Source: an uncultured Oscillospiraceae bacterium (GTDB lineage: Bacteria > Bacillota > Clostridia > Oscillospirales > Oscillospiraceae). Taken from it: a stretch of DNA of 64,000 nt. Within the stretch, counting starts at the first letter, position 1, and the number at the start of each line of letters is the position of its first letter. The notes under the pieces are model-generated. The model was not told the origin of the DNA. It made no database searches and saw nothing but the letters and a program-made list of their open reading frames with translations. Positions 33,680 through 42,876 of the stretch are shown piece after piece. Position numbers and translations under genes: made by a program. The stretch is taken from positions 32,617 to 96,616 of the forward strand of contig CAJUPW010000005.1 in assembly GCA_910588635.1 (NCBI GenBank), given 5' to 3'.

Positions 33680-33717
33680 GCCAGGGCTCCCTCTCGGAGC
33701 CCTGGCCCGCTTTTGGT
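33680..33717 (+). terminator. Terminator after scfB
   Basis: Perfect stem GCCAGGGCTCC / GGAGCCCTGGC with loop CTCTC, followed by a short, impure T tract. Confidence 0.7.
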
Positions 33718-33792
33718 TCTTGTGTTTACATAACGCTATTTACATAACAAGTTTAAAGAATTGGCAAAAACGGAGAAAATTGCAAAACCCTC

Positions 33793-33821
33793 TTGCGAAA
33801 AAGGCTTGGAGGGGCTATAGT
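33793..33821 (+). promoter_or_regulatory. Sigma-A promoter upstream of spoIIM
   Basis: TTGCGA at 33793-33798 and TATAGT at 33816-33821, 17-base spacer. Just upstream a ten-base direct repeat (TTTACATAAC, twice within about 25 bases near 33723-33750) may be a regulator site. Confidence 0.6.
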
Positions 33822-33837
33822 AGGAGTTGCCCTTGAA

Positions 33838-33869
33838 GTGGATGCTTTAAGATCCACGTCTATTTTTTT
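33838..33869 (+). terminator. Hairpin with T run inside the spoIIM leader
   Basis: GTGGAT / ATCCAC stem with an eight-base loop, then GTCTA and seven T. It lies only about 15 bases after the predicted transcript start and 36 bases before spoIIM. It would make a short RNA of about 40 bases or act as an attenuator. Confidence 0.55.
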
Positions 33870-33905
33870 CTCCTTTCTCATAGGCTGGTACTGAGGTGAA
33901 CGGCT

Positions 33906-34526
33906 GTGAGAGTGGAAATTCGCAAAAAGTGGGACTTGCCGTTGGAGCAGCGGATCGCCCTGGCGGTGCTCAGCACCGCTTTCCTGCTGGGGGGTGTGAC
34001 AGGCTGCCTGCTGGCCTCCCTGTCCGGCGGCGCGGGTGGGTCGGAGCTGGGCGATTATCTGACCGGCTATCTGGAGCTGGCCCGGGAGGGAACGCTTCCC
34101 AAAGGACTTTGGCCTCTGCTCTGGGGGCAGGCCAAATATCTGATGGCTGTCCTGGCTCTGGGTCTGACGGCTCTGGGTCTGGCGGGTATTCCGATCCTCT
34201 TCGGGCTGCGGGGATTTTTCTTCTCCTTTTCGGCGGCCTGTTTCTGCCGGGTCTTTGGGAGAAGGGGACTGCTTCCCGCCTTTTTCCTCTTTGGTCTGCC
34301 CGCCTTGCTCTGGGTCCCGGCTCTCTTTTTGGCGGGGGTGCCCGGTATTCTCTCCGCCCGGAAAATGCTGCGCCGGACGCCGGGGGACGGGGTCATATCG
34401 CTGAGCGGGGCCTGGTGGTGCCAGGCTGGTCTGTGCGCCGGCCTCGCCCTGACCGCCGGACTGCTGGAGTATTGGGTGGTCCCGGTCCTGCTTCGGGCTG
34501 CGGCCCGGGTGATCCTTTCATCTTGA
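33906..34526 (+). CDS. spoIIM: Stage II sporulation protein M
   Basis: 206-residue membrane protein of the SpoIIM family, part of the SpoIID-M-P complex that thins septal wall and drives engulfment. About five to six helices; typical loops include LLWGQAKYLMAVLAL and PILFGLRGFFFSFS. The GTG at 33906 follows GAGGTGAACGGCT. xerD follows after 16 bases, as in Bacillus where spoIIM lies near xerD (ripX), which supports the call. Confidence 0.9.
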   Translation: MRVEIRKKWDLPLEQRIALAVLSTAFLLGGVTGCLLASLSGGAGGSELGDYLTGYLELAREGTLPKGLWPLLWGQAKYLMAVLALGLTALGLAGIPILFGLRGFFFSFSAACFCRVFGRRGLLPAFFLFGLPALLWVPALFLAGVPGILSARKMLRRTPGDGVISLSGAWWCQAGLCAGLALTAGLLEYWVVPVLLRAAARVILSS

Positions 34527-34542
34527 TTTGGGAGTTTTGGAA

Positions 34543-35424
34543 GTGTCTGATTTGCTGTCGGTCTATGAGGATTATCTGAAAATTGAAAAGCGGGCCTCGG
34601 TAAATACGGTCAGCTCCTATCTCCGGGATGTCCACCAGTTTGCCGCCGCCATGGGGAACAAAGGGGTAGAGCTGGCCCAGGTGGTGACCCAGGAGGTGGA
34701 GGATTACGCCAACTCCCTGGTCAAACGGGGAAAATCCCCCGCCACCGTCACCCGTTCGGTGGCCTCCATCAAATCCTTTTATTCCTGTCTGATGGGAAAG
34801 GGCTATGTAAGCGTCAACCCGGCTAAGGGGGTCGCCCCGGCCAAGGTGGAGCGCAAGCTGCCCCAGGTGCTCACCAGCAAGGAGGTGGAGCTGTTTCTGG
34901 AGCAGCCCGAGTGCACCGACCTGAAGGGCTACCGGGACCGGGCCATGCTGGAGCTGCTCTACGCCACCGGCATCCGGGTCAGTGAGCTGATTGAGCTGGA
35001 CGTGGACGACCTGAACCTGCCCGGCGGGGTGCTCAAATGCTTCAGCAAGGGAAAAGAGCGAATGATTCCGCTGTATCCCACCGCCATCAGGGCGCTGGGG
35101 GAATACATAAACAATGTGCGGCCCCAGCTGGTGGACTCGGCGGAGGAGACCGCCCTGTTCGTCAACATGAGCGGCGAGCGGATGAGCCGCCAGGGCTTCT
35201 GGAAGCTGATTAAGCACTACCAGGAGAAGGCGGGCATCCAGAAGGACATCACCCCCCACACCTTACGCCACTCCTTTGCCGCCCACCTGCTGGAAAACGG
35301 CGCCGACCTGCGTTCCATCCAGGAGATGCTGGGCCACGCGGATATCTCCTCCACCCAGATATATTCCAAGCTCATCAACCAAAAAATCAAGGACGTGTAT
35401 AAAAAGGCCCATCCCAGGGCCTGA
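34543..35424 (+). CDS. xerD: Site-specific tyrosine recombinase XerD
   Basis: 293 residues. With XerC it resolves chromosome dimers at dif. SAM-like N-terminal domain (YEDYLKIEKRASVNTVSSYL) and catalytic domain with Arg in YATGIRVSELIELD, Lys in FSKGKERMIPL, His-x-x-Arg in PHTLRHSFAAHLLENG, and His...Tyr in MLGHADISSTQIYSKL. The GTG at 34543 is chosen: GGGAG stands eight bases ahead; a TTG five codons upstream lacks a site. A XerC-type partner is at 45633-46637. Confidence 0.94.
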   Translation: MSDLLSVYEDYLKIEKRASVNTVSSYLRDVHQFAAAMGNKGVELAQVVTQEVEDYANSLVKRGKSPATVTRSVASIKSFYSCLMGKGYVSVNPAKGVAPAKVERKLPQVLTSKEVELFLEQPECTDLKGYRDRAMLELLYATGIRVSELIELDVDDLNLPGGVLKCFSKGKERMIPLYPTAIRALGEYINNVRPQLVDSAEETALFVNMSGERMSRQGFWKLIKHYQEKAGIQKDITPHTLRHSFAAHLLENGADLRSIQEMLGHADISSTQIYSKLINQKIKDVYKKAHPRA

Positions 35425-35426
35425 AA

Positions 35427-35464
35427 AACCCGACCAGTGGATAGCTCCATCGGTCGGGTTTTTG
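35427..35464 (+). terminator. Rho-independent terminator
   Basis: Stem AACCCGACC / GGTCGGGTT around a 16-base loop, then T run; ends spoIIM-xerD. Confidence 0.8.
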
Positions 35465-35493
35465 TTGAATTATCCGGGGAAATATGGTAATAT
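35465..35493 (+). promoter_or_regulatory. Sigma-A promoter of murD
   Basis: TTGAAT at 35465-35470 and TAATAT at 35488-35493, 17-base spacer, directly after the terminator. Confidence 0.7.
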
Positions 35494-35528
35494 ACTTAAT
35501 CAGAAAAAATATGGAAGGAGGACGTTCT

Positions 35529-36914
35529 ATGTCCACCACATCTGAATATTTGGAGAGCTTGCAAGGCAGGTCCATTGCCGTGATCGGTATGGGGGTGAGC
35601 AATACCCCGCTCATCCGCATGCTCCTTCGCGCCGAGCTGAAGGTGACCGTGTGCGACAAATCCCCCCGGGAACGGGTGGAGGAGCAGGCCGCCGAGCTGG
35701 AGAGTCTTGGGGCCAAGCTGCGGCTGGGGCCTGACTACCTGGCCAAAATTCACAAGGCCGACGTTATCTTCCGTACTCCCGGCCTCAGCCCCAATGCCCC
35801 GGAGCTGCAGAAGGCGGTGGCAGGGGGGAGCATCCTCACCTCTGAGATGGAGCTGTTTTTCCGGCTGTGCCCTTGCCCGATCATCGGCGTGACAGGCAGC
35901 GACGGCAAGACCACCACAACTACCCTGATAAGCGAGTTTTTAAAAGAAGCCGGGAAGAATGTCTATCTGGGGGGCAACATCGGCAGGCCCCTGCTCCCTG
36001 ACGTGGACGGCATGACGCCCGACGATGTGGCGGTGGTGGAGCTGTCCTCCTTCCAGCTGATGAGCATGGACCACAGCCCCAATGTGGCGGTATTTACCAA
36101 TCTGTCCCCCAACCACCTGGACTACCACCACACCATGGAGGAGTATACCAGCGCCAAGCTGAACATCTTTTGCCACCAGAAGCCGGAGGACCGGGCCATC
36201 TTCAACTGCGACAACGACATCACCCGGTCCCTGGCAAAAATGGCGGTGGGTCAGGCCATGCTGTTCAGCCGCAAGCAGAAGCTGGAGGAGGGGGTCTACC
36301 TTCGGGACAACGCCATCTGGCTGACCAACTCCATGGGCAGCCGGGAGGTCCTGCCCATGGCCGACATCCGGATTCCCGGCGTTCACAACATCGAAAATTA
36401 CATGGCCGCCATCGCCGCGGTGGACGGCATCGTCCCCGACAAGTGCGTCCGGGCGGTGGCCCGGCGGTTTACCGGAGTGGAGCACCGCATCGAGCTGGTA
36501 CGGGAGCTGAATGGGGTCCGGTACTATAACGACTCCATCGGCACCAGCCCCACCCGCACCATGGCCTGCCTGGATTCCTTCGATCAGAAGCTCATCATCA
36601 TCGCCGGAGGCTATGATAAGGGCGTTCCCTTCACCCAGCTTGGTATCGCCATGGTGGAGAAGGTCAAGGTGCTGATCCTCACCGGTGACACCGCTCCCGC
36701 CATCAAAAAGGCGGTGGAGGAGGCCGAGGGCTACGCCGAGAGCGGCCTGCGGCTTATTGAGACCGATGATCTGGCCTCCGCCGTGTCCGCTGCCCGGGAC
36801 GCGGCCCAGGCGGGCGACGTGGTGGTGCTGTCTCCGGCCTGTGCAGCTTTCGACCGATTCAAAAATTTTATGGAACGGGGCAAGGTGTTTAAACGGCTAG
36901 TAAATGAACTATAA
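35529..36914 (+). CDS. murD: UDP-MurNAc-L-alanine--D-glutamate ligase
   Basis: Adds D-Glu to UDP-MurNAc-L-Ala in the cytoplasm. 461 residues: N-terminal Rossmann-like start GRSIAVIGMGVSNTPLI, IFRTPGLSPNAPEL, P-loop GVTGSDGKTTTTTL, NIGRPLL, VVELSSFQL, NLSPNHLDYHHTMEEY, and C-terminal HRIELVRELNGVRYYNDS plus LIIIAGGYDKGVPF, characteristic of MurD. The ATG at 35529 follows GGAGGACG; a longer frame starts within the promoter. It stands outside the usual dcw cluster. Confidence 0.96.
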   Translation: MSTTSEYLESLQGRSIAVIGMGVSNTPLIRMLLRAELKVTVCDKSPRERVEEQAAELESLGAKLRLGPDYLAKIHKADVIFRTPGLSPNAPELQKAVAGGSILTSEMELFFRLCPCPIIGVTGSDGKTTTTTLISEFLKEAGKNVYLGGNIGRPLLPDVDGMTPDDVAVVELSSFQLMSMDHSPNVAVFTNLSPNHLDYHHTMEEYTSAKLNIFCHQKPEDRAIFNCDNDITRSLAKMAVGQAMLFSRKQKLEEGVYLRDNAIWLTNSMGSREVLPMADIRIPGVHNIENYMAAIAAVDGIVPDKCVRAVARRFTGVEHRIELVRELNGVRYYNDSIGTSPTRTMACLDSFDQKLIIIAGGYDKGVPFTQLGIAMVEKVKVLILTGDTAPAIKKAVEEAEGYAESGLRLIETDDLASAVSAARDAAQAGDVVVLSPACAAFDRFKNFMERGKVFKRLVNEL

Positions 36915-36941
36915 TTGAAACAGATAGGATTGAAACATATA

Positions 36942-38195
36942 ATGCCTTTACAGATAAGCGACCGTGTGAGTGCTCTGGGCGACCGGGCCCAGAGCCAGCT
37001 CACCGAGGAATTTGCCCGCATCGACGCCATTGCCCAGGAGAATACCCAGCGCGTGCTGGCCGCATTTCAAAAGCACCGGGTGGCCGACGGCTATTTCGCC
37101 GGCACCACCGGCTACGGCTACGACGACTTGGGTCGGGACAAATTAGATGAAATTTATGCCGGCCTCTTCGGCACCGAGGCCGCCCTAGTGCGCATCCAGT
37201 TTGTCAACGGCACCCACGCCATTGCCTGCGCCCTGTTCGGGGCGCTGAAATCTGGGGATGTGCTGCTGTCCGCCGTGGGTGCGCCCTACGACACCCTCCT
37301 GGGCGTTGTGGGGGCGGTGGACAAGGGCCCCGGCTCTTTGAAGGACTACGGCGTGGAGTACAGGCAAGTAGAACTGCTTGACAACAAGCCGGACCTGGAG
37401 GGGATGGCGAAAGCCGCCGCCGATCCCCGGGTAAAGGCGGTGTTGATTCAGCGGTCCAAGGGCTACTCCACCCGGGCGTCTCTGTCGGTGGAGGAGATCG
37501 GGGAGATGTGCCGGGTCATTAAGAAGGCCAACCCCAAGGCCGCTGTTCTGGTGGACAACTGCTACGGCGAGTTTGTGGAGACCGTAGAGCCTACCCATGT
37601 GGGGGCCGATTTGGTGGTAGGCTCCCTCATCAAAAACCCCGGCGGCGGGCTGGCCCCCACCGGGGGCTACATCGCCGGGCGCCGGGACCTGGTGGAGGGG
37701 GCTGCCATGCGGCTCACCGTCCCCGGAATCGGCGGGGAGTGCGGGTGTACTCTGGGCCAGAACCGGCTGCTCTACCAGGGGCTGTTTCTCGCCCCCCACA
37801 CGGTGGCTCAGGCGGTGAAAACCGCCGTCTTTGCCGCCAGAGTGATGGAGCTGCTGGGCTACGAGACCCAGCCCCACTCCTCGGCGGTGCGCCACGACAT
37901 CATTCAGATGATCCACATGCGGGAGCCCGAGGCCCTGAAAAAGTTCTGCAAGGGCATCCAGTTCGGCGCGCCGGTGGACTCCTATGTCACCCCGGAGCCC
38001 TGGGATATGCCGGGGTACGACTGCCAAGTGATTATGGCCGCCGGGGCCTTCATCCAGGGGGCGTCCATCGAGCTGTCCGCCGACGCCCCCATGCGGGAGC
38101 CCTATACCGTTTACCTCCAGGGGGGATTGACCTACGAATCCGGCAGGCTGGGCGTCCTGCTGGCCGTCCAGGAGCTGCTGGGACCCTCTGATTAG
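36942..38195 (+). CDS. Methionine gamma-lyase-like PLP enzyme (aluminium-resistance family)
   Basis: 417-residue fold-type I PLP protein of the family annotated as aluminium resistance protein or methionine gamma-lyase family (YnbB-like). Seen: FAGTTGYGYDDLGRDKLDE, RIQFVNGTHAIACALFG, VLVDNCYGEFVETVEP (cofactor Asp), and the probable PLP lysine in VVGSLIKNPGGGLAPTGGY. The reaction is not firmly known. The ATG at 36942 is the best start although the ribosome site is weak (AGGATTG). It follows murD after 27 bases, a pairing without obvious pathway logic. Confidence 0.88.
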   Translation: MPLQISDRVSALGDRAQSQLTEEFARIDAIAQENTQRVLAAFQKHRVADGYFAGTTGYGYDDLGRDKLDEIYAGLFGTEAALVRIQFVNGTHAIACALFGALKSGDVLLSAVGAPYDTLLGVVGAVDKGPGSLKDYGVEYRQVELLDNKPDLEGMAKAAADPRVKAVLIQRSKGYSTRASLSVEEIGEMCRVIKKANPKAAVLVDNCYGEFVETVEPTHVGADLVVGSLIKNPGGGLAPTGGYIAGRRDLVEGAAMRLTVPGIGGECGCTLGQNRLLYQGLFLAPHTVAQAVKTAVFAARVMELLGYETQPHSSAVRHDIIQMIHMREPEALKKFCKGIQFGAPVDSYVTPEPWDMPGYDCQVIMAAGAFIQGASIELSADAPMREPYTVYLQGGLTYESGRLGVLLAVQELLGPSD

Positions 38196-38228
38196 AACCG
38201 ATCAGCTTGAATTTGTGGAGGAACAAAT

Positions 38229-38444
38229 ATGAAAAATATTTGGCAGTATGTTTTGTTAGGCGTCGTGGTGGCCGTTGGCGGAATGTTTGTATCTGACCTT
38301 GCAGGAGACTTTTTTAATGGCATGGGGGGCTACGGCTTTGGATGTATTTTGGGCATCTGTATGTACCTGTGTGTCGTCATTGTGACTTGTACAGGAATCA
38401 TTATAACAAAGCTCAATAAAGACACACCTTCTGAGAAGGAATAG
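38229..38444 (+). CDS. Small two-span membrane protein
   Basis: 71 residues behind GTGGAGGAAC. Two hydrophobic helices: YVLLGVVVAVGGMFVSDLAG and a Cys-rich CILGICMYLCVVIVTCTGII, with a Gly-rich turn between them and a charged tail. AT-richer codon use than its neighbours. No family recognised. Confidence 0.65.
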   Translation: MKNIWQYVLLGVVVAVGGMFVSDLAGDFFNGMGGYGFGCILGICMYLCVVIVTCTGIIITKLNKDTPSEKE

Positions 38445-38492
38445 GCCAAGCCCGCTTTAGAATATCCTTACCTTATAATAGGAGGTGAGGGT

Positions 38493-39197
38493 ATGCGTCC
38501 ATGGCGGAGGGAGCTGGTGCGGTATGTGCGGCGTCCGTCGAAGCGTCGGCGACCAGTGTGGACGGGCCCTGGTCCCCAGATGAAAATTCCCCCGGCCCTG
38601 ATTACCTTAGCAGTGGCCCTGATCGTGGCGGCGACAATCATTACTTTATTAGAAAATAAGCTGCGCCCGGTGGTGGCGGAGATTGCCGCCGCCCAGGCTC
38701 AGAACACCATGACCACTGTGGTGGAGAACGCCGTCACCGCCGACCTGGCCGCCCGGCAGGTCGGCTACGCCGATTTTGTTACCATTCAGCGGGACGAGGG
38801 GGGCGGTATCACCGCCCTGACCACCGATATGGCCCGGATGAACCTGCTCCGGGCGGAACTGATTGCCTCCATTCTGAAGGCGCTGGAGGGCGTGGACGTG
38901 TCCGAAATCCAGGTGCTCTTGGGCAGCCTCTTCGACCTGGAACCCCTGTGGGCCAAGGGTCCCGCCATCAGGGCCAGAGCCATGACAGTGGGGACGGTAC
39001 GGGCGGAGTTCGACAGCCAGCTCACCTCCGCCGGGGTAAACCAGACCCTCCACCGCATCTGGATGGAGGTGGACGTGCCCATGACGCTGCTGCTCCCCGG
39101 CGGGGAGGTGGAGGTCTCCGTGGATACCCGGCTGTGCGTGGCCGAGACGGTGATTGTAGGCAAGGTGCCGGACACCTATTTGCAGATGGGGCAGTGA
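38493..39197 (+). CDS. yunB: Sporulation protein YunB
   Basis: 234 residues. A basic cytoplasmic head (RRPSKRRRPV), one membrane helix at about 37-54 (LITLAVALIVAATIITLL), then the YunB-type domain: ENKLRPVVAEIAAAQAQN, a regular helix-strand body and VSVDTRLCVAETVIVGKVPD near the end. YunB is a sigma-E-controlled sporulation protein of unknown mechanism in Bacillus. It starts at an ATG behind AGGAGGTGAGG. Confidence 0.85.
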   Translation: MRPWRRELVRYVRRPSKRRRPVWTGPGPQMKIPPALITLAVALIVAATIITLLENKLRPVVAEIAAAQAQNTMTTVVENAVTADLAARQVGYADFVTIQRDEGGGITALTTDMARMNLLRAELIASILKALEGVDVSEIQVLLGSLFDLEPLWAKGPAIRARAMTVGTVRAEFDSQLTSAGVNQTLHRIWMEVDVPMTLLLPGGEVEVSVDTRLCVAETVIVGKVPDTYLQMGQ

Positions 39198-39218
39198 ACA
39201 AAAGAGAGGTGTTTTTCC

Positions 39219-39890
39219 GTGGCGGAGGTTGTTTCTGACATTCTGCGATATGTGGTGCAGATGATTCCCATGTGCTTGTTGGCCCTGGTCGTTTTCCTGA
39301 TCGTCAGGCCCGCCAGGCTGCGGAGACTGAAGACACGTGGGCTGGTCAGCGGCACACTGCGGGAGATCACGCTCTGCCTCTTCCTTCTGTTCTGCGCCGG
39401 CCTGGCGGCGCTCACCCTGTTTCCTGCCAATATCTGGTCTTATGTCATTTCCTTCGGTCAGGGATGGTATGATGGGGCCTCGTTTTTCAGTTTCTATCCC
39501 ACCTGGGAGCAGACCATGAGCAGCTTGGCCTACCTGTCCAATATGCTGACCCCTTTTCAGGAAATTCGCCGCGCGCTGGACCATATGAGCTACTGGGGGC
39601 TGTTTATGCTGCTGGGCAACATTATCATGTTCATGCCAATCGGCTTTTTTCCGGCTCTGCTGTGGCGGAGGTGGCGGTGGTGGAAGTCCTTGCTGGCGGG
39701 TTTCTGCTCCTCTTTTACCATCGAATTTATCCAGTTTTTCATCGGCCGCAGCACCGACATTGACGACGTGATTCTGAACACCGCCGGGGCGCTGGCCGGT
39801 TTCTGGTTGTTCTGCCTGCTGCGGGCGGTTTCCCCCAATTGTATGGAAAAGTTCCAATGTATACCCAGAGGAGGATACTATCGTGGATGA
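39219..39890 (+). CDS. VanZ-like membrane protein
   Basis: 223 residues with about five membrane helices and the VanZ signature NIIMFMPIGFFPALLW, then SFTIEFIQFFIGRSTDIDDVI, where the Glu-phe-x-Gln and Arg-x-x-Asp-x-Asp-Asp positions are the conserved ones. VanZ-like proteins are linked to low-level teicoplanin resistance; most chromosomal ones have no proven role. GTG start behind AGAGAGGT. The end overlaps the ligA start by eight bases. Confidence 0.86.
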   Translation: MAEVVSDILRYVVQMIPMCLLALVVFLIVRPARLRRLKTRGLVSGTLREITLCLFLLFCAGLAALTLFPANIWSYVISFGQGWYDGASFFSFYPTWEQTMSSLAYLSNMLTPFQEIRRALDHMSYWGLFMLLGNIIMFMPIGFFPALLWRRWRWWKSLLAGFCSSFTIEFIQFFIGRSTDIDDVILNTAGALAGFWLFCLLRAVSPNCMEKFQCIPRGGYYRG

Positions 39891-41853
39891 TTTCGCGGAA
39901 ATTCAAGAGCTCCGCCGAGAGCTCACCCAGGCGGGCTATGAGTATTATGTGCTGGACAAGCCCGCCATGTCCGATTACGACTATGACCACATGCTCCGCC
40001 GTCTGGAGGAGCTGGAGGCGGCCCACCCGGAGACGGTCACCGCCGACTCTCCCACCCAGCGGGTGGGGGGACAGCCTCTGGAGGCTTTCGCTCAGGTGCG
40101 CCATCAGGTTCCCCTGGAGTCCCTTCAGGACGTGTTTGACTTTGCCGAGCTGGAGGCCTTTGACCAGCGGGTACGGGCTGTGGTCCCCGACGCGGAGTAC
40201 GTGGTGGAGCCCAAGGTGGACGGTCTGTCGGTGGCCTTGGAGTATAAAGACGGTCTCTTCGTCCGGGGGGCCACCCGGGGGGACGGCCAGGTGGGGGAGG
40301 ATGTCACAGAGAACCTGCGCACCGTCCGGTCTATCCCCCTGAAAATTCCCGACGCTCCGCCCCGGCTCATCGTCCGGGGGGAGGTCTACATGCCCAAAAA
40401 AGTGTTCCACGCCCTGAACGAGGAACGGGAGCGTAGGGGAGAGGCCTTGTTCGCCAACCCCCGCAACGCCGCCGCCGGCTCTCTGCGGCAGCTGGACCCC
40501 AAGGTGGCCGCCTCCCGAAAGCTGGACATTGCGGTGTTTAACATCCAGTGGCCCCAGGAGAAGTTTTCCACCCATCTGGAGACGTTGGATTTCCTGCAAA
40601 ACAACGGCTTTAAAGTAATTTCACATTACAGTTGTGCCCGGGCGGCCCAGGCGATGAAGCGCATCGCGGAGATTGGGGAGATGAGAGAGGAATTCCCCTT
40701 TGACATTGACGGCGTTGTTGTAAAGGTAAACAACCTGTCACATCGTGCGGCCCTAGGCTCCACGGCCAAATTCCCCCGCTGGGCCGCAGCCTATAAGTAT
40801 CCCCCGGAGGTCAAACCAGCCCAGGTGGTGGACATCGTGGTCCAGGTGGGCCGGACGGGGGTACTCACCCCCAAGGCGGTCCTCACCCCCGTCCGTCTGG
40901 CGGGCACCACCGTTACCAACGCCACCCTCCACAACCAGGACTTTATCACCGAGAAGGACATCCGCGTCGGCGACACCGTCCTGGTGCGCAAGGCGGGGGA
41001 GATCATTCCGGAGGTGCTGTCCGTGGTGGAGGAGAAGCGCCGGTCGGGGACTCAGCCTTATTTTCTGCCCAAGGTCTGTCCGGTGTGCGGAGCCCCGGTG
41101 GAACGGGACGAGGACGGGGCCCATGTCCGCTGTACCGGGGCGGAGTGTCCCGCCCAGCTGCTGCGCAATCTGGCCCACTTCGCCAGCCGGGACGCCATGG
41201 ATATTGAGAGCCTGGGCATCGCCGTGGTGGAGAATCTTGTGAACGCCCAGCTGGTGAAAACGCCGGGGGACTTGTACTTCTTAAAGGAGGAGGATGTGGC
41301 CAGGCTGGACCGCATGGGCAAAAAGTCCGCTCAGAAGCTGCTTGCCGCTTTGGAGAAGTCCAAAAGCCAGGACCTGTCCCGGCTGATTTACGCCTTCGGC
41401 ATCCGGCAAGTGGGGCAGAAGGCAGGAAAAATTCTTGCCGCCCGGTTCCACACCCTGGAGAATCTGCAAAACGCCGCGTTGGACGAGCTTACCGCCGTGG
41501 ACGATATTGGGGAAATTACCGCCCGGAACATTCTGGAGTGGATGTCCAGCCCCCAGAGCCGGCACCTGATCCAGCGGCTGAAAGAGGCCGGCGTCAACAT
41601 GACGGCGGCGGAACAGGGGAGCGACCGGCGCTTCGCCGGCATGACCTTTGTACTCACCGGCGCCTTGGAGAAGTTTACCCGAGACGAGGCCGGCGAGATG
41701 ATTGAGACCCGTGGAGGCAAGGCGGCGGGCTCCGTATCCAAAAAGACCACCTATGTGGTGGCGGGGGAGGCAGCGGGCTCCAAGCTGCGCCGCGCCCAGG
41801 AGCTTGGGATTCCCGTCCTCACCGAGGATGAGTTTTTGGAAATGTTGAAATAA
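39883..41853 (+). CDS. ligA: NAD-dependent DNA ligase
   Basis: 656-residue replicative ligase. Domain Ia (YYVLDKPAMSDYDYDHMLRRL), adenylation Lys in YVVEPKVDGLSVAL, GRATRGDG-like RGATRGDGQVGEDVT, OB fold, the zinc finger CPVCGAP...CTGAECPAQ, HhH domain, and a C-terminal BRCT (FVLTGALEKFTRDEAGEMIE). GTG start behind GGAGGA. pcrA, its frequent partner, is not seen; the next gene is a transporter 13 bases on. Confidence 0.97.
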   Translation: MDDFAEIQELRRELTQAGYEYYVLDKPAMSDYDYDHMLRRLEELEAAHPETVTADSPTQRVGGQPLEAFAQVRHQVPLESLQDVFDFAELEAFDQRVRAVVPDAEYVVEPKVDGLSVALEYKDGLFVRGATRGDGQVGEDVTENLRTVRSIPLKIPDAPPRLIVRGEVYMPKKVFHALNEERERRGEALFANPRNAAAGSLRQLDPKVAASRKLDIAVFNIQWPQEKFSTHLETLDFLQNNGFKVISHYSCARAAQAMKRIAEIGEMREEFPFDIDGVVVKVNNLSHRAALGSTAKFPRWAAAYKYPPEVKPAQVVDIVVQVGRTGVLTPKAVLTPVRLAGTTVTNATLHNQDFITEKDIRVGDTVLVRKAGEIIPEVLSVVEEKRRSGTQPYFLPKVCPVCGAPVERDEDGAHVRCTGAECPAQLLRNLAHFASRDAMDIESLGIAVVENLVNAQLVKTPGDLYFLKEEDVARLDRMGKKSAQKLLAALEKSKSQDLSRLIYAFGIRQVGQKAGKILAARFHTLENLQNAALDELTAVDDIGEITARNILEWMSSPQSRHLIQRLKEAGVNMTAAEQGSDRRFAGMTFVLTGALEKFTRDEAGEMIETRGGKAAGSVSKKTTYVVAGEAAGSKLRRAQELGIPVLTEDEFLEMLK

Positions 41854-41866
41854 GAAGGGGAGAGGC

Positions 41867-42817
41867 GTGGTGAAAAAAGGCTATCTCTATATCGCTGTGG
41901 CGGTGGTGATGTTCACCTCCTTCGAGGTGGTGCTGAAGTTTATCGCCGGGCAGATCAACCCGGTCCAGCTGACTCTGTGCCGCTTTGCCATCGGCTTTGT
42001 GTTCCTGCTGCCGGTGGCGCTGCACAATTTGAAGAAACGGGGAGAGCGGCTGGACGGGGGGAGCGTGGCTTACTTCGCGCTGCTGGGTCTGGTGGGCATC
42101 GCCTTGTGCATGCCCATCCTCCAAATGGCGGTGAGCTATACCGGCTCCTCGGTGTCGGCGCTGATGTTCAGCTGCAACCCGGTATTTGTGGCGTTTTTGG
42201 CCTTTTTCCTGCTGAAAGAGCCTATCAAGCCCCGCCATATCGCCGCTCTGACCCTGGAAATTGCCGGCACGGTGGTCATTATCAGCCCCTGGAACACAAA
42301 GCTGAACATGACCGGCGTGACCCTGGCTTTGCTGTCCACCTTGCTGTTCTCCCTGTATGGGGTGATGGGCAAGAAAAAGGTGGCCCAGTTCGGCGGGGCG
42401 GTGGTCACCTGCTTCAGCTTCCTGTTCGGCGCCCTGATCGTGCTGGTGTTCATTCTGCTCTCCCACATCCCGGCAGTAGCCGAGATGTTTCGGAATATCG
42501 GTCTGGACAGCTTCGCCAGCATCCCCGTCTTTGCCGGGTACACCCTGGAAAACCTGCCCTACGTCCTTTTTGTGTCCGTGGGCGTGGCGGGCGTCGGCTT
42601 TTGCGCCTACTTCCTGGCCATGGAGTACCAGCCGGCCAGCGTGGTGTCCCTGATCTACTTCTTCAAGCCCGCTCTGTCGCCCCTCCTGGCCTGGGCGGTC
42701 CACGGGGAGGAGATTTCCCTCAATATGATGGCCGGAATTGTCCTCATCGTGGCAGGCTCCCTGTGCGCCATCATTCCGGGTATTCTGGAGAGCCGAAAAA
42801 ATGCAATTTCCTCTTGA
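41867..42817 (+). CDS. EamA/DMT-type transporter
   Basis: 316 residues, ten membrane helices in two EamA repeats. The first repeat ends with SALMFSCNPVFVAFLAFFLL and KEPIKPRHIAALTLEIAGTV; the second with SLIYFFKPALSPLLAWAVHG and EEISLNMMAGIVLIVAGSLC, both classic DMT helix 4-5 patterns. Substrate unknown (family: amino acids, metabolites, drugs). GTG start behind GGGGAGAGG, 13 bases after ligA. Confidence 0.86.
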   Translation: MVKKGYLYIAVAVVMFTSFEVVLKFIAGQINPVQLTLCRFAIGFVFLLPVALHNLKKRGERLDGGSVAYFALLGLVGIALCMPILQMAVSYTGSSVSALMFSCNPVFVAFLAFFLLKEPIKPRHIAALTLEIAGTVVIISPWNTKLNMTGVTLALLSTLLFSLYGVMGKKKVAQFGGAVVTCFSFLFGALIVLVFILLSHIPAVAEMFRNIGLDSFASIPVFAGYTLENLPYVLFVSVGVAGVGFCAYFLAMEYQPASVVSLIYFFKPALSPLLAWAVHGEEISLNMMAGIVLIVAGSLCAIIPGILESRKNAISS

Positions 42818-42844
42818 CTTAAAGTGTGGTTTATATGATATAGT
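42814..42844 (+). promoter_or_regulatory. Possible promoter of DUF362 gene
   Basis: TTGACT at 42814-42819 with either TGATAT at 42836 (16-base spacer) or TATAGT at 42839 (19-base spacer). It overlaps the end of the transporter gene. Confidence 0.5.
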
Positions 42845-42876
42845 GCTGATAAATTTACTTAGAAGGAGATACCGCT

